From assembly GCA_964540005.1 (NCBI GenBank), contig CAZILN010000180.1, forward strand, positions 1 through 18,669: a DNA stretch of 18,669 bases, given 5' to 3'. The notes beneath the pieces are model-generated. The model did no database searches and was not told the origin of the DNA. It saw only the letters and a list, made by a program, of their open reading frames with translations. Each line of letters starts with the position of its first letter. The first letter of the stretch is position 1. The DNA is from CAZILN01 sp964540005. Lineage in GTDB: Bacteria > Bacteroidota > Bacteroidia > Bacteroidales > SM23-62. Made by a program: the position numbers and the translations under genes. This document shows positions 6,377 through 13,587 of this stretch, piece by piece.

Positions 6377-8347
6377 ATGCTCTCACTTGATAACATATAT
6401 ATGAATTTCGGTGGACAGGTCATATTTGACGGGGTCAGCCTGATGGTCAATTCCGGGGAGCATGTAGGATTGGTAGGGCGTAACGGTGCAGGTAAGACCA
6501 CCCTGCTGAAGATCATTTCGGGAATGCAAAGACCTTCTTCAGGCAGCGTGGTTATACAGAAGGATGTAAAGACAGGCTATCTTCCTCAGCAGATGAAGCA
6601 TGTTGATGGCAAAACCGTTGTTGAGGAACTCAGCGATGCCTGCTCGGAGGTGAGGGAGGTAGCTGCAAAGATTGACAGGCTGCAGAACCTGCTTGAACAG
6701 GAACATGATTATCATTCCGCCTCATATGAGTCCTTATTACAGCAGTATACAGAACTGAACGAAAGATTTCAGCTTCTTGGCGGACAGACCATTAAAGTAG
6801 ATATTGAGCAGATGCTGACCGGACTTGGATTCCGGAAGGAAGAGTTTGAGAAGCCTACCAGGGAATTCAGCGGAGGGTGGCGCATGCGTATCGAGCTGGC
6901 CAAACTGCTGATCGGAAGGCCTGATATACTGTTGCTGGATGAGCCAACCAATCACCTGGATATCGAATCAATCCAGTGGCTGGAGAACTTCCTGAAAGCT
7001 TACAGAGGATCGGTGATACTCATCTCTCATGACCGGGCATTGCTTGATTCAGTGAGCACACGGACAGTAGAGGTATCGCTGGGAATGCTGTATGATTATA
7101 AGGTCCCTTACTCCAAATTCAGGGAATTGCGGAAAGAACGAAGGGAACACCAGCTGGCTGTTTACAGGAACCAGCAGAAAAAAATAGCCGACACTGAAAA
7201 ATTCATCGAGCGGTTCCGTTATAAGGCGACTAAGGCGGTACAGGTACAGTCCCGGATCAAACAGCTAGATAAAATGGACAGGATTGAGATCGAACTGGAG
7301 GATCATACAAGCTTTAATATTAAGTTTTCCCCTTCGCCGCGCTCAGGGACCATTGTGGTGGAGGCGAAATCCCTGTCAAAGAGTTATGGGGATAATCAGG
7401 TTCTGAAAGATATAGACCTGGTTATTGAACGGGGAGAAAAAGTCGCCTTTGTCGGCCGGAACGGTGAGGGTAAAACCACCCTATCACGCATACTGATGGG
7501 AGAACTCGACAGCACCGGCCATCTGAAGATGGGACATAACCTGAGCATTGGGTATTTTGCCCAGAACCAGGATGAAATAATGGATGAAAAGCTTACTGTT
7601 TTTGATACCATAGACAGGGTGGCAGTGGGGGATATCAGGACCCAGATCCGGAGTATACTTGGAGCTTTCCTGTTTCATGGCGATGATGTATATAAAAAGG
7701 TTAAAGTACTTTCGGGAGGGGAGCGCAGCAGGCTGGCCCTGGCACAGTTACTACTTGAACCTCATAACCTCCTGATTCTTGATGAGCCAACCAACCATCT
7801 CGATATGAGGTCGAAGGATATTCTGAAAGCAGCCCTTCAGCAATATGATGGTACGATGATTGTGGTGTCTCATGACAGGGAGTTTCTTGACGGGCTGGTT
7901 GATAAGATCATTGAATTCACAGGGGGGAAGCTGAAGGAGACAATCGGGGGCATCTATGATTTTCTGCAAAAAAAGAAAATAGCATCCCTGCAGGAACTGG
8001 AGAGGAAGGATCATAAGAAAAAATCAAAAATTCCCGCTGCAGATGAGTCTGCACTGGAAGCCAGGCAGGAGGGGGCAGAACAACGCAATAAGCTTTCATA
8101 TGAAAAAAGAAAGGAACTGGAGCGCCGTATCCGAAAGGCCGAGAACCAAATAAAAAAAACAGAATCGAAAATAGAAACCCTGGAACAGGCGTTAAGTAAA
8201 TTGGATGAACAGTTGAGCAGTCCGTCAAAGATTACTGAACGGAATGTGTTTACCGAATATGAGAAAACCAAACGGGAACTAACCCTGGAAATGATACAGT
8301 GGGAGAAACTTCATCACGAAGTGGAACGCCTGAAAAACAGGAGATGA
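6377..8347 (+). CDS. ABC-F family ATPase (ribosome-associated)
   Basis: This 656-residue cytoplasmic protein has two ABC ATPase domains and no membrane segment, the ABC-F architecture of EttA, Uup, YheS and antibiotic-resistance proteins. Domain 1: Walker A GRNGAGKTT (34-42), signature FSGGWRMRI (164-172), Walker B with LLLDEPTNHLD (185-195). A charged P-site tRNA-interaction linker follows at about 240-305. Domain 2: Walker A GRNGEGKTT (360-368), signature LSGGERSRL (445-453), Walker B LLILDEPTNHLD (465-476). A charged coiled coil occupies about 560-656, as in Uup/YheS-type members. These factors bind the ribosomal E site and relieve stalled translation. The linker is not obviously of the extended resistance type, so a housekeeping role is more likely than drug resistance. 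It heads a plus-strand run with 26 bp to the next gene. Confidence 0.95.
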   Translation: MLSLDNIYMNFGGQVIFDGVSLMVNSGEHVGLVGRNGAGKTTLLKIISGMQRPSSGSVVIQKDVKTGYLPQQMKHVDGKTVVEELSDACSEVREVAAKIDRLQNLLEQEHDYHSASYESLLQQYTELNERFQLLGGQTIKVDIEQMLTGLGFRKEEFEKPTREFSGGWRMRIELAKLLIGRPDILLLDEPTNHLDIESIQWLENFLKAYRGSVILISHDRALLDSVSTRTVEVSLGMLYDYKVPYSKFRELRKERREHQLAVYRNQQKKIADTEKFIERFRYKATKAVQVQSRIKQLDKMDRIEIELEDHTSFNIKFSPSPRSGTIVVEAKSLSKSYGDNQVLKDIDLVIERGEKVAFVGRNGEGKTTLSRILMGELDSTGHLKMGHNLSIGYFAQNQDEIMDEKLTVFDTIDRVAVGDIRTQIRSILGAFLFHGDDVYKKVKVLSGGERSRLALAQLLLEPHNLLILDEPTNHLDMRSKDILKAALQQYDGTMIVVSHDREFLDGLVDKIIEFTGGKLKETIGGIYDFLQKKKIASLQELERKDHKKKSKIPAADESALEARQEGAEQRNKLSYEKRKELERRIRKAENQIKKTESKIETLEQALSKLDEQLSSPSKITERNVFTEYEKTKRELTLEMIQWEKLHHEVERLKNRR

Positions 8348-8373
8348 TCTATAAAAATAAGTACTTTTAAAGT

Positions 8374-9732
8374 ATGAAACCACGGGTAGCAGGCAAGACG
8401 ATGATAGCAGGCAAGGCAACGATACCAGGCAAGACGATCAGAACGGGACTGGTTTTAATCCTGGCATGCGCCGGGCTTATTTCCCTGGTGACCTGTACTT
8501 CTAAGAAGTCCGTTCAGAAGAATAAGAAACCGGTAAGCAATAATCTGGCATTTCTCTACAATCCCTCCAGTTCTCCACTTCATCCTGAATTTACAGTCTA
8601 TCATGAAGGGGTTGATTATTCCAAACTATACCTGAAGGTCTTTCCTGTCGAATTATTATTCAACCAGGCAAACAAGGAAGGGACATACCAGGCTAATCTC
8701 CAGGTTCGCTATGAATTGAGAGAAATTATTAACAAAAAGGAAAGCGATATGATTGATGACAGTTCCACTATTGTCTTCAATCTGAAAATGGAAGAAATCA
8801 AGAATGCCTTTATAGCTTCTATTGATTTCAAATCTGAAATGCCGAAGAAATACCTGTTAAAGGTATATACTACTGATCTCCTGAGAAATAAGGGGACTGT
8901 TAATTATATTGTCATCGACAGGTCCTCTTTCAATACCGCACAGAATTTCAAAGTCATTTCTGCAGGCACAGGGATACCCTCTTTTGACAGAATTTTCAAA
9001 TCTTATGAGATCTTCAGGACACTTTATAATGCAGGGAATGTGGAACAGTTAATAATTAAGTACTATAAGAACGATTTTCCCCTTCCAAGGCCACCGGTCA
9101 CCAATTTGTTATCGCCCATGCCTGATTATACCCCCGACAGTATTTATTCCTACCATGTAAGCGATACAACTAATTATATACTGCCGAAGGAAGGAATGTA
9201 TCATATCCAGGTTAATCCAAACCAACCCGAAGGCCTGTCTGTCTATAATTTTGGTGAAAACTTTCCCAGGGTCAGTACAGTGGAAGAGATGATTGCCCCA
9301 CTGGCTTACCTTACTTCAGCTGTTGAATTCAATGAACTGGCATCGCAGACAAATAAGAAACTGGCAGTGGATAATTTCTGGCTTAAGGCGGCCGGCAATG
9401 CTGACAGGGCCCGTGAACTGATAAGGATCTATTATAACCGGGTCTTTTTTGCCAACTATTATTTCTCATCCTATAAGGAGGGCTGGAAAACCGACAGGGG
9501 GATGATGTTCATAATTTACGGACCCCCTAACAACATGAGGAAGGATGCATTATCCGAAACTTGGACATACTACAGGAAAAGGAGCAGGGAACCCTTGATA
9601 TTCACCTTTAACAAAGTGGACAATCCGTATACGGATAATGACTATCTTTTACAGAGGAATTTTGTCAATTCATTATGGACACAGGCAGTACGTGAATGGA
9701 GGAGCGGCAAGGTCTTTTATGCGGATAACTGA
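8374..9732 (+). CDS. GWxTD domain protein, probable lipoprotein
   Basis: This 452-residue protein starts with a charged leader, a hydrophobic segment (24-40) and LVTC at 38-41, a lipobox-like site with Cys41 as the possible lipidated residue. The C-terminal third carries the GWxTD domain: GWKTDRGMMFIIYGPP (370-385), then ETWTYYRKRSREPLIFTF and a closing aromatic stretch. GWxTD domains occur in envelope proteins of Bacteroidota and Acidobacteriota, with no known biochemical role. The central part is rich in beta-type sequence. Residues 5-22 are encoded by three tandem copies of an 18-bp unit, making this an unusually long leader; the ATG at 8401, inside the repeat, would give a normal-length signal peptide with Cys32. 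It sits between the ABC-F gene and rlmB (10 bp), probably in one transcript. Family secure; function unknown. Confidence 0.85.
   Translation: MKPRVAGKTMIAGKATIPGKTIRTGLVLILACAGLISLVTCTSKKSVQKNKKPVSNNLAFLYNPSSSPLHPEFTVYHEGVDYSKLYLKVFPVELLFNQANKEGTYQANLQVRYELREIINKKESDMIDDSSTIVFNLKMEEIKNAFIASIDFKSEMPKKYLLKVYTTDLLRNKGTVNYIVIDRSSFNTAQNFKVISAGTGIPSFDRIFKSYEIFRTLYNAGNVEQLIIKYYKNDFPLPRPPVTNLLSPMPDYTPDSIYSYHVSDTTNYILPKEGMYHIQVNPNQPEGLSVYNFGENFPRVSTVEEMIAPLAYLTSAVEFNELASQTNKKLAVDNFWLKAAGNADRARELIRIYYNRVFFANYYFSSYKEGWKTDRGMMFIIYGPPNNMRKDALSETWTYYRKRSREPLIFTFNKVDNPYTDNDYLLQRNFVNSLWTQAVREWRSGKVFYADN
8386..8439 (+). repeat. Three in-frame 18-bp tandem units in the GWxTD leader
   Basis: The units GTAGCAGGCAAGACGATG, ATAGCAGGCAAGGCAACG and ATACCAGGCAAGACGATC are adjacent at 8386-8403, 8404-8421 and 8422-8439. 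They encode VAGKTM, IAGKAT and IPGKTI. The length is a multiple of three, so copy-number change keeps the frame and changes only the n-region of the signal peptide. The second ATG (8401) lies at the end of the first unit. Confidence 0.88.
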
Positions 9733-9742
9733 TAAGTAATCA

Positions 9743-10486
9743 TTGGGAACATCAGAAGAGTATATTTATGGCATTCATGCCGTGCAGGAAGCCATCCAGT
9801 CAGGACGGGAGATAGAGAAAGTCCTGATAGGCAAATATGCCCGCAATGAAAATATCCGGGAACTGGTAAGCCTGATACGGCAACACCAGGTACCCCACCA
9901 GTTCGTCCCGCAGGAAAAACTCCAATCCTATACCAGGAAAAACCACCAGGGAGTGGTGGCAGTTTTGTCACCGGTTATTTATCAGAATGTAGAGCATCTG
10001 ATCCCCCAGCTTTTCGAACAGGGGGAAGTCCCTTTCCTGATGATCCTCGACGGTATTACCGATGTCAGGAACCTGGGAGCCATTGCCCGTTCAGCCGAGT
10101 GCGCAGGAGTTCATGCCCTGGTTCTCCCGGTGAAAGGAAGTGCACAGGTAACTGCTGATGCTATAAAAACAAGCTCAGGTGCATTGAATAATCTGCCCGT
10201 TTGCAGGACGATGAACCTTGGAATCTCGCTCAGGTACCTGAAAAACAGCGGACTTTCAATAATGGGAGCCTTCGAGAAAGCTGAAAGGTATTATTTTGAG
10301 GCTGACTATACCAATCCACTGGCTCTTGTTCTTGGATCTGAGGACAAGGGGATTTCTGCGGAAGTAATGAAAACCTGTGATGAACTGTTAAGGATACCGG
10401 TATACGGAAATATATCCTCCCTGAATGTATCTGTCGCGGGAAGCTTGCTGATGTACGAGGTTGTGAGACAGAGAAAATTTCTTTAA
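9743..10486 (+). CDS. rlmB: 23S rRNA (guanosine-2'-O-)-methyltransferase RlmB / TrmH family
   Basis: This 247-residue SPOUT-class enzyme matches RlmB, which 2'-O-methylates a guanosine in the peptidyl-transferase region of 23S rRNA (G2251 in E. coli). The N-terminal substrate-binding domain begins EEYIYGIHAVQEAI and has the KNHQGVVAV turn. The knotted SAM-binding domain shows motif 1 NLGAIARSAECAGVHALVLP, motif 2 LALVLGSEDKGIS and motif 3 IPVYGNISSLNVSVAGSLLM. Length is normal for the family. The start is a TTG at 9743; an in-frame TAA lies two codons upstream and no ATG occurs before the conserved N-terminus, so the non-ATG start is forced. It follows the GWxTD gene by 10 bp and ends 17 bp from the convergent Lrp gene. 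A tRNA target cannot be ruled out, but RlmB is the best fit. Confidence 0.93.
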   Translation: MGTSEEYIYGIHAVQEAIQSGREIEKVLIGKYARNENIRELVSLIRQHQVPHQFVPQEKLQSYTRKNHQGVVAVLSPVIYQNVEHLIPQLFEQGEVPFLMILDGITDVRNLGAIARSAECAGVHALVLPVKGSAQVTADAIKTSSGALNNLPVCRTMNLGISLRYLKNSGLSIMGAFEKAERYYFEADYTNPLALVLGSEDKGISAEVMKTCDELLRIPVYGNISSLNVSVAGSLLMYEVVRQRKFL

Positions 10487-10503
10487 TCGGCAAGACTCAG
10501 CTT

Positions 10504-10977
10504 TTATTCATTGACCGGAATCGGGATGGAACGGTTAAAACCTTCCTCAAGGGATATGAATGTTTCTGTCCGTGCAATACCCGGAATTGACTGGAGCTTA
10601 TCAGTCAGAATGGCCTTTAGATGTTCGTTATCCCTGGTATACAGCTTAATAAAGACAGAATAATTGCCTGTTGTATAGTGACACTGAGTGATTTCAGGGA
10701 TCTTTTCAAGTTTATTCAGCACATCTTTGTATAAGGAGGCTTTATCAAGGAATATGCCAATATAGGCACAGGTTCTGAATCCTACCTTCTTAGGTTCTAT
10801 CATGAATTTGGAGCCTGTTATCACTCCTAACCTGGTAAGTTTCTTGATTCGCTGATGAATGGCTGCACCTGAGACATTGCATTCCCGGGCTACTTCCAGG
10901 TAGGCTATCCGGGCATTTTTTGTGATCATTGAAATTATCTTCCTGTCAAGATTGTCGATATGCAAGGATTCTTCCAT
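10504..10977 (-). CDS. Lrp/AsnC-family transcriptional regulator
   Basis: The 157-residue protein has the standard two-domain Lrp layout. Residues 7-60 form the winged helix-turn-helix: LDRKIISMITKNARIAYLEV, then the recognition region CNVSGAAIHQRIKKLTRLGVI. Residues 70-150 form the RAM effector-binding domain with GFRTCAYIGIFLDK, CHYTTGNYSVFIKLYTRD and IPGIARTETFISLEE. Members bind amino acids and form octamers that bend DNA. This protein belongs to the AsnC-like group common in Bacteroidota; the ligand and targets cannot be read from sequence. It converges on rlmB with 17 bp between them and has its own promoter candidate at 11011-11018. Confidence 0.93.
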   Translation of the reverse strand: MEESLHIDNLDRKIISMITKNARIAYLEVARECNVSGAAIHQRIKKLTRLGVITGSKFMIEPKKVGFRTCAYIGIFLDKASLYKDVLNKLEKIPEITQCHYTTGNYSVFIKLYTRDNEHLKAILTDKLQSIPGIARTETFISLEEGFNRSIPIPVNE

Positions 10978-11010
10978 CCTATGTTGGTTTTAAATTGTAA
11001 AAAAAAGGCC

Positions 11011-11018
11011 CAAAAATA
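11011..11018 (-). promoter_or_regulatory. Candidate -7 element of the Lrp-family gene
   Basis: On the minus strand the sequence reads TATTTTTG, a full match to TAnnTTTG, 33 bp before the Lrp start. TTTA (complement of 11039-11042) lies 20 bp upstream as a near-match to the -33 TTTG. The leader would be about 25-30 nt. Confidence 0.55.
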
Positions 11019-11068
11019 TTATAAATTATAACTTGTGGTAAAGATATATATAAAAAACACTTTAATTA

Positions 11069-11099
11069 TTTGTTATTAAGTAACGGTTTGATATTTTTG
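11069..11099 (+). promoter_or_regulatory. Full-consensus Bacteroidetes promoter with no gene downstream
   Basis: TTTG (11069-11072), exactly 19 bp, then TATTTTTG (11092-11099) matches the consensus TTTG-N19-TAnnTTTG at every defined position. It points away from the Lrp gene into a gene-free stretch and toward the 3' end of the oppositely oriented PHP gene. It is the best promoter match in the window. The surrounding AT-richness raises the chance level, but a terminator-like structure follows at the right distance (see the RNA at 11103-11202). Confidence 0.6.
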
Positions 11100-11102
11100 T
11101 TA

Positions 11103-11202
11103 TGGTTTTAGTTAGTAAGTAAGTTGGGGTTTGGAAATACCTCTTGCATCAACAATTTTACCTGATCTTGGCCGATCTAAGATTTCCAGCCCCTTCTTTT
11201 TT
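11103..11202 (+). ncRNA. Candidate structured small RNA, about 100 nt, family unknown
   Basis: A consensus promoter ends at 11099, which would place the RNA start near 11103. The closing stem pairs GGGG (11126-11129) with CCCC (11190-11193) and TGGAAAT (11132-11138) with ATTTCCA (11182-11188), separated by a TT/G internal mismatch. AAG/CTT (11121-11123 with 11196-11198) could extend it past two T-T mismatches. Directly inside the 3' side is a second hairpin, CTTGG (11167-11171) with TCTAAG bases 11177-11181 (one G-U pair), loop of five. The region 11139-11166 appears unpaired. A T-tract, TTCTTTTTT (11194-11202), follows the stem as at an intrinsic terminator. No credible reading frame fits. 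I do not recognise the family; 6S RNA is one possibility but its central bubble is not clear here. Confidence 0.5.
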
Positions 11203-11306
11203 ATGCCCTGCCGGCTTCATTCCTGCCGGCTTCATTCATTCCAGCCTAAGCCCTGTTATATTCTATGCCCTGCCAGGTTTTATGCCCTTCCAGTTTAAGC
11301 CCTGCC
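11203..11306 (-). repeat. Degenerate short repeats at and beyond the PHP stop codon
   Basis: Five copies of a unit that reads TA(T/A)GCCCTGCC on the plus strand start at 11203, 11247, 11264, 11281 and 11296. On the coding strand each reads like GGCAGGGC(A/T)TA, and the copy at 11296-11306 holds the actual TAA stop of the PHP gene. Inside the block, CCTGCCGGCTTCATT is perfectly duplicated in tandem (11207-11221 and 11222-11236). The block fills the space between the candidate RNA and the PHP gene and encodes nothing recognisable. Confidence 0.75.
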
Positions 11307-12191
11307 ATCTGTCAGCATCCTTATGCCTCTTTCAACATAATCCAGGTAATCTTCATTCATCCTGAATTTCCCCGGTTGAATAAGGGGTTTATTCTTTCCA
11401 TGAAAATCACTACCACATGTTAGTATGGCTTTCCTCTGTTCACCTGTTTCACAAAAGTATTTGATTTGATCCTGTTCGTGATAATTATTAAAAACTTCCA
11501 GTCCGGCTGCACCTCCGTCGAGGAGTTCGGTAATCATTGTTTCCTGTCCCCGCAAATTTGCTCCCGGATGGGCAACTATAGCCGTACCTCCGTTACTGAC
11601 AACCAGTTCAATTGCTTCCTCAAAACTAATGTGTTCTATTTTGTCATAAGCCGGTTTTCCCTGTGCAAAATAATCAAGATAAAAGTTAATGTAGGGCATA
11701 TCACTTCGATTACCGCCTGGCATATAGGGTCGTAACAGCCTGTTATTGTGATATTTAACATTGTTCAACAGCACTTCTGCCATTAGTTCAGCCGACGGGA
11801 GCTGGTTTCCCGCCTTTTCCATAACTTCATCCTGATCGACATGTATACCGGCCTTCTCAAGATTCCCTATCATCCTGGGAACGGAGTCCATTATTTTCTT
11901 TTCGACGGTTTCCTGCAGTTCAGCAAAGTCATTACTGAGATGATTAATGTTATATCCCAGCAGATGTAGATCGATACCCTTATAAATACAGTCTATTTCA
12001 ATTCCGGGGAGAACCTTCAGCTTTTTAGCCGAACCATATTCAATGGCTTCCTCAACCCCTGTCACGGAATTGTGATCCGTTATTGAAATTACCTCCAGAC
12101 CGCTTAGCAGACATTTATCTATGATATCCGGCACACTAAATTCACCGTCATTACTATGAACTGAATGGATGTGCAGGTCGGCATTTAACAT
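11295..12191 (-). CDS. PHP-domain metal-dependent phosphoesterase
   Basis: The 298-residue protein is a stand-alone PHP (polymerase and histidinol phosphatase) domain. Metal ligands seen are DLHIHS (His7, His9), the acidic D15/E17 region, ITDHNS (Asp39, His40), PGIEI (Glu65), DLHLLGY (His76), AIVAHPG and CGSDFHG near the C-terminus. The order and the middle insertion resemble the TrpH/YciV group, which includes RNase AM (5'-3' exonuclease trimming of rRNA and mRNA) and 3',5'-bisphosphonucleotide phosphatases. Which reaction applies here is not decidable. It lies 68 bp after the MscS gene on the same strand. The C-terminus ends at a repeat block that copies the sequence around its stop. Confidence 0.88.
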   Translation of the reverse strand: MLNADLHIHSVHSNDGEFSVPDIIDKCLLSGLEVISITDHNSVTGVEEAIEYGSAKKLKVLPGIEIDCIYKGIDLHLLGYNINHLSNDFAELQETVEKKIMDSVPRMIGNLEKAGIHVDQDEVMEKAGNQLPSAELMAEVLLNNVKYHNNRLLRPYMPGGNRSDMPYINFYLDYFAQGKPAYDKIEHISFEEAIELVVSNGGTAIVAHPGANLRGQETMITELLDGGAAGLEVFNNYHEQDQIKYFCETGEQRKAILTCGSDFHGKNKPLIQPGKFRMNEDYLDYVERGIRMLTDGRA

Positions 12192-12259
12192 ATGGTTGAG
12201 GTTGAGAAGATTAATTTATCAGAAATTTGAATTACGCGAGCTCATTGAGAGTCAATTAA

Positions 12260-13522
12260 TCAGGAATTCAACTTGCTGAAATCCGAACCTGTTGGATTCT
12301 GGAAAACCTGGAGATCAAATTCAGGAATGACAGCAAGGATATGGTCAAAAATATCTGCCTGTATGGCCTCATATCTTGCCCAGGCCTGATCGTTACTAAA
12401 GACGTATATTTCAAGCGGGATCCCTTTTTCAGTCGGTTGCAGATGCCTGACCAGGAATGTCATATCCTGGCGAATTTTTGGGTGGTGCTTCAGGTACTCC
12501 TCAATGTATTTGCGAAATGTCCCGAAATTGGTCATTCTCCTGCCATTAACAAGAACAGAATCATCAATGTGGTTATCCTTGTTATATTGCACTATTTCGG
12601 CAAGCTTATCATCAATGTACTGGTTGAGGTATTGTATTTTCCTGAATTTACTGATCAATTCATCATCACAGAACCTGACAGAGTTCATATCGATATTAAT
12701 AAATCTCTTGATCCTCCTGCCCCCTGATTCCTCCATACCTCTCCAGTTCGTAAATGATTCAGAGACCAGGGCATAGGTAGGGATGGTACTGATTGTCTTG
12801 TCCCAGTTCTGGATTTTCACGGTATTCAGGGAGATCTCCTGGACGGTCCCGTCGGCTCCGAATTTTGGCATTTCCACCCAGTCCCCGGGTGAAACCATCC
12901 TGTTGGCCGAGAGTTGTATGCTTGCTACAAATCCCAGGATAGTGTCCTTGAAAACCAGTAAGAGCACGGCAGCCAGGGCACCCAGTCCGGTCAGCAGTTT
13001 ATCCGGAGTCTCTCCCAGGATGGCCGACAAGATCAGTATGATCGTAACAAAATAGGCCAGGATCTTAACAACCTGCACATATCCCTTGATAGGCCTGTCC
13101 TTTGAGATAGGAAGCGTATGGTAAATTTCATGTAAGGCATTGATAAAACTGTCGATGACCAGTAATACCACAATAATGATATATATCTGCGTGGCTAGCA
13201 TGGTAAATTTTTCCAGGACAGGATAATCAGTGAACATGAATCCGGCTGTCAGCCAGATAATCAGCGCAGGGACAACATGAGACAGGCGGTTGAACACTTT
13301 CCTTTTCACCAGGATATCATCACGTTTAGATTTAGACCTTGTGATGATCCTTCTAATGATTCTCACTATTATCCGTTTAGATATAATATCGGCAAGGATA
13401 GCCAGTATGATTATTATTAATGCAACTGTAATGGTGCGGCTGGCAATTAGCAGTTGTTCATTCATTCCCAGGCTTTCAAAAAACTGTTCAAGTCGGGATA
13501 TAAGATTTTCAAATGCGTTCAT
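12260..13522 (-). CDS. MscS-family mechanosensitive channel, YbdG-like
   Basis: This 420-residue membrane protein resembles E. coli YbdG (MscM-type). Five hydrophobic segments are visible at about 27-47, 82-98, 110-130, 152-170 and 178-200, the last being the pore-lining helix that continues into FKDTILGFVASIQL. The cytoplasmic MscS beta domain follows with GDWVEMPKFGADGTVQEISL and the YbdG-type signature TISTIPTYALVSESFTNW, RGMEESGGRRIKR. The C-terminal alpha/beta part runs to residue 420. The channel opens under membrane tension and protects against osmotic downshift. It is divergent from the M64 peptidase gene; no clear promoter match was found in the 65-bp gap. Family assignment is firm. 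Confidence 0.93.
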   Translation of the reverse strand: MNAFENLISRLEQFFESLGMNEQLLIASRTITVALIIIILAILADIISKRIIVRIIRRIITRSKSKRDDILVKRKVFNRLSHVVPALIIWLTAGFMFTDYPVLEKFTMLATQIYIIIVVLLVIDSFINALHEIYHTLPISKDRPIKGYVQVVKILAYFVTIILILSAILGETPDKLLTGLGALAAVLLLVFKDTILGFVASIQLSANRMVSPGDWVEMPKFGADGTVQEISLNTVKIQNWDKTISTIPTYALVSESFTNWRGMEESGGRRIKRFINIDMNSVRFCDDELISKFRKIQYLNQYIDDKLAEIVQYNKDNHIDDSVLVNGRRMTNFGTFRKYIEEYLKHHPKIRQDMTFLVRHLQPTEKGIPLEIYVFSNDQAWARYEAIQADIFDHILAVIPEFDLQVFQNPTGSDFSKLNS

Positions 13523-13587
13523 TATATATACTCTTGTAAAATTTGAAATTAAGCTATATCTTCAAAGTCTTCCAGAACCATAAAGTT

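Noticed and set aside
11144..11365. 73-codon open frame on the plus strand
   Set aside because: It runs through the repeat block and antisense to the PHP gene, has proline/phenylalanine-rich low-complexity composition and overlaps the candidate RNA structure.
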